A stretch of DNA of 64,000 nt from Collinsella aerofaciens (GTDB taxonomy: Bacteria > Actinomycetota > Coriobacteriia > Coriobacteriales > Coriobacteriaceae), in assembly GCF_009876115.1 (NCBI RefSeq), contig NZ_WWSY01000021.1, positions 7,182-71,181 on the forward strand, given 5' to 3'. The number at the start of each line of letters is the position of its first letter. Position 1 is the stretch's first letter. Made by a program: the position numbers and the translations under genes. This document shows positions 62,477 through 64,000 of the stretch, one piece after another. The notes under the pieces were generated by a model. The model ran no database searches and had not been told where the DNA came from. It saw only the letters and a program-made list of their open reading frames with translations.

Positions 62477-63876
62477 TTAACGGTCGTTTCGTTGCCGATA
62501 TGAAGTCGCCCCGCACCCCCGATAACGAGGAGCCGGCTGCCGAGCGCGCCTGCGACTTCCGCCCCGTCGACAAGGGCTTCACCGAGGAGATGGCGCTGGC
62601 CGAGGCCGAGCGCTGCCTCAACTGCAAAAAGCCGTTCTGTGTTGAGGGCTGCCCCGTCAACATCAACATCCCCCGCTTTATCGAGCAGATCCGCGCGAAG
62701 GACTTCGGCGGCGCTCTCGATACCATCCGCGAGGACTCTATGCTTCCCGCTATCTGCGGTCGCGTCTGCCCGCAGGAGAACCAGTGCGAGGGCAAGTGCA
62801 TCCGTGGCAAGAAGTCCGAGCCCGTGGCCATCGGTCAGCTCGAGCGCTTCCTAGGTGACCGCCCCGAGCTCGCCTCCACGCCCAAGATGGCCCCCAAGAA
62901 CGGCAAGAAGGTCGCCGTCGTCGGCTCCGGCCCGTCCGGCATCACCTGCGCCGGCGAGCTCGCCCGTAACGGCTTTGACGTCACCGTCTTCGAGGCCTTC
63001 TTCACCGGCGGCGGCGTGCTGGTCTACGGCATCCCCGAGTTCCGTCTGCCCAAGGCAGTCGTCAAGCGCGAGATTGACGGCCTGGAGGACATGGGCGTCA
63101 AGTTTGAGTACAACTCCGTCGTGGGCAACATGGCCACGGCCGAGGAGCTGTTCGAGCAGGGCTTCGACGCCATCTACGTGGCGACCGGCGCTGGCCTGCC
63201 CAAGTTCCTCAACGTCCCCGGCGAGAACCTGCCCAACGTCTTCTTCGCTAACGAGTACCTCACCCGCGTGAACCTGATGAAGGCCAACAAGTTCCCCGAG
63301 TACGACACCCCCACCAAGCACGGCAAGAACGTCGTCGTCTTTGGCGGCGGCAACGTGGCTATGGACGCCGTCCGTACCGCCAAGCGCCTGGGCGCCGAGC
63401 ACGCCATCATCGCCTACCGTCGTACCGAGGACGAGATGCCCTGCCGTCGGGCCGAGCTGCACCATGCTAAGGCCGAGGGCGTCGAGGTTCTGCCGCTCGT
63501 CTCCCCGCTCGAGTTCGTCGCTGGCGAGGACGGCTCCGTGTGCGCCGTCAAGGTCCAGAAGATGGAGCTCGGCGAGCCTGACGAGTCCGGCCGTCGTCGC
63601 CCGGTGCCCATCGAGGGCGCCATCGAGGAGATTCCCTGCGACGTCGCGATCTCGGCTATCGGCACCAACGCCAACCCCTTCGCAAAGAAAATCGGCGGCA
63701 AGATGGAGCTCAACAAGTGGGGCTACATCGTCGCTGACGAGGAGACCGGCCAGACCACCGATCCCCGCATCTGGGCCGGCGGCGACATCGTCACCGGTGC
63801 CGCTACGGTCATTCTGGCGATGGGCGCTGGCAAGAAGGCCGCCGCTTCCATCACCAAGAGCCTGCTGGGCGAGTAA
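62467..63876 (+). CDS. NfnB/SudA-type subunit (glutamate-synthase small-subunit family)
   Basis: 469 residues from ATG 62467. N-terminal two [4Fe-4S] groups (RCLNCKKPFCVEGCPV; CGRVCPQENQCEGKC), FAD site (KVAVVGSGPSGITCAGELARNG), NAD(P) site (VVVFGGGNVAMDAVRTAKRLG) and C-terminal GGDIVTGAATVILAMGAGK. Called glutamate synthase small subunit by homology, but adjacency to NfnA and absence of a GltB large subunit favour the bifurcating transhydrogenase. Confidence 0.92.
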   Translation: MPLVNGRFVADMKSPRTPDNEEPAAERACDFRPVDKGFTEEMALAEAERCLNCKKPFCVEGCPVNINIPRFIEQIRAKDFGGALDTIREDSMLPAICGRVCPQENQCEGKCIRGKKSEPVAIGQLERFLGDRPELASTPKMAPKNGKKVAVVGSGPSGITCAGELARNGFDVTVFEAFFTGGGVLVYGIPEFRLPKAVVKREIDGLEDMGVKFEYNSVVGNMATAEELFEQGFDAIYVATGAGLPKFLNVPGENLPNVFFANEYLTRVNLMKANKFPEYDTPTKHGKNVVVFGGGNVAMDAVRTAKRLGAEHAIIAYRRTEDEMPCRRAELHHAKAEGVEVLPLVSPLEFVAGEDGSVCAVKVQKMELGEPDESGRRRPVPIEGAIEEIPCDVAISAIGTNANPFAKKIGGKMELNKWGYIVADEETGQTTDPRIWAGGDIVTGAATVILAMGAGKKAAASITKSLLGE

Positions 63877-63923
63877 TCACCTACAGCGCTAGCCACCAAA
63901 CGGCAAAGTCCCCGTCGAGCACA

Positions 63924-64000
63924 TGAACTGCCTCCCATTTCTTGGACACGAGAAATGGGAGGCTTTTTATGCGTGTCGACTTGAGGGTGAAGCACGACAT
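63924..64000 (+). mobile_element. Start of a second copy of the first IS3 element
   Basis: The 25-bp end TGAACTGCCTCCCATTTCTTG... matches that at 2138-2162. It keeps the hairpin CCTCCCATTTCT / AGAAATGGGAGG with the ribosome site in its second arm. OrfA starts at 63969. The sequence differs at several positions from the first copy, so it is a diverged relative. Confidence 0.88.
63969..64000 (+). CDS. IS3-family transposase OrfA, first 10 codons
   Basis: Encodes MRVDLRVKHD, matching MSIDLRVKHD of the OrfA at 2116. Cut by the window edge. Confidence 0.85.
   Translation, partial: MRVDLRVKHD

Noticed and set aside
62467..63876. Glutamate synthase small subunit
   Set aside because: There is no GltB and an NfnA-type partner overlaps the start, so the transhydrogenase call is preferred.

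Overview
The window reads as a piece of a high-GC Coriobacteriia chromosome, most likely Collinsella (inference). The grounds are GC-rich codons, a LuxR-type regulator behind a 12-helix membrane domain, an NRAMP-related Mg transporter of the kind described in Eggerthella, an Ech-type energy-converting hydrogenase, fused ECF ATPases, and many long palindromic intergenic repeats. No species call can be proved from the sequence alone.

Layout. 1-582: two small minus-strand genes (a tandem zinc-ribbon protein cut by the window edge, and a small membrane-anchored protein). 709-2162: a complete IS3-family element sitting in the centre of a palindromic repeat. 2185-3729: a 12-TM LuxR regulator. 4066-22140: a sugar/nucleoside block with a DUF4038 glycosidase, a beta-glucoside PTS EIIBC, an alpha/beta hydrolase, a nucleoside-hydrolase-like protein, a GH1 6-phospho-beta-glucosidase, a DUF4867 protein, luxS, an FGGY kinase, a split transketolase, a fucose-isomerase-like protein, a LacI repressor, a nucleoside hydrolase and a ribokinase. 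Isomerase, split transketolase and FGGY kinase run in one direction and together suggest a pentose or deoxysugar route into the pentose phosphate pathway. TAAACA/TGTTTA palindromes lie in several promoters of this block and near the LacI gene. 22328-24544: an acyltransferase-3/SGNH envelope enzyme. 25089-28204: a two-gene Mg operon, an MgtE-like sensor/CBS protein plus an NRAMP-related transporter.

28498-30166: an IS3-family element between two oppositely facing 3' fragments of an IS110-family element. 30177-38954: a MacB/FtsX-type ABC pair, an ABC-2 exporter operon and a divergent two-component system. 39254-44889: an Ech hydrogenase operon (fused EchAB, then C, D, E, F). 45070-47945: an orphan HTH protein and an old-yellow-enzyme-type reductase. 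48088-48464: a strikingly regular array of alternately oriented 15-mers, followed by initiator tRNA-Met. 48828-53835: coaX, a degenerate BirA-like protein, a folP-folK fusion, a sirtuin and exonuclease III. 54372-57620: an ECF vitamin transporter (S, fused A1A2, T). 57820-63876: housekeeping genes glmU, prs, pth and an NfnAB/SudAB-type transhydrogenase. 63924-64000: the start of a second, diverged copy of the first IS3 element.

The most unusual content is non-coding: (i) arrays of a 15-bp sequence in strictly alternating orientation at 40-41 bp spacing, at two loci; (ii) a family of about 160-bp long-hairpin elements with a fixed 51-nt core beginning AAAACCGCAGGTAGA, in three copies; (iii) a 38-bp palindrome present at two loci in opposite orientation, one copy split by the IS; (iv) a palindromic element carried in frame inside the ECF ATPase gene.
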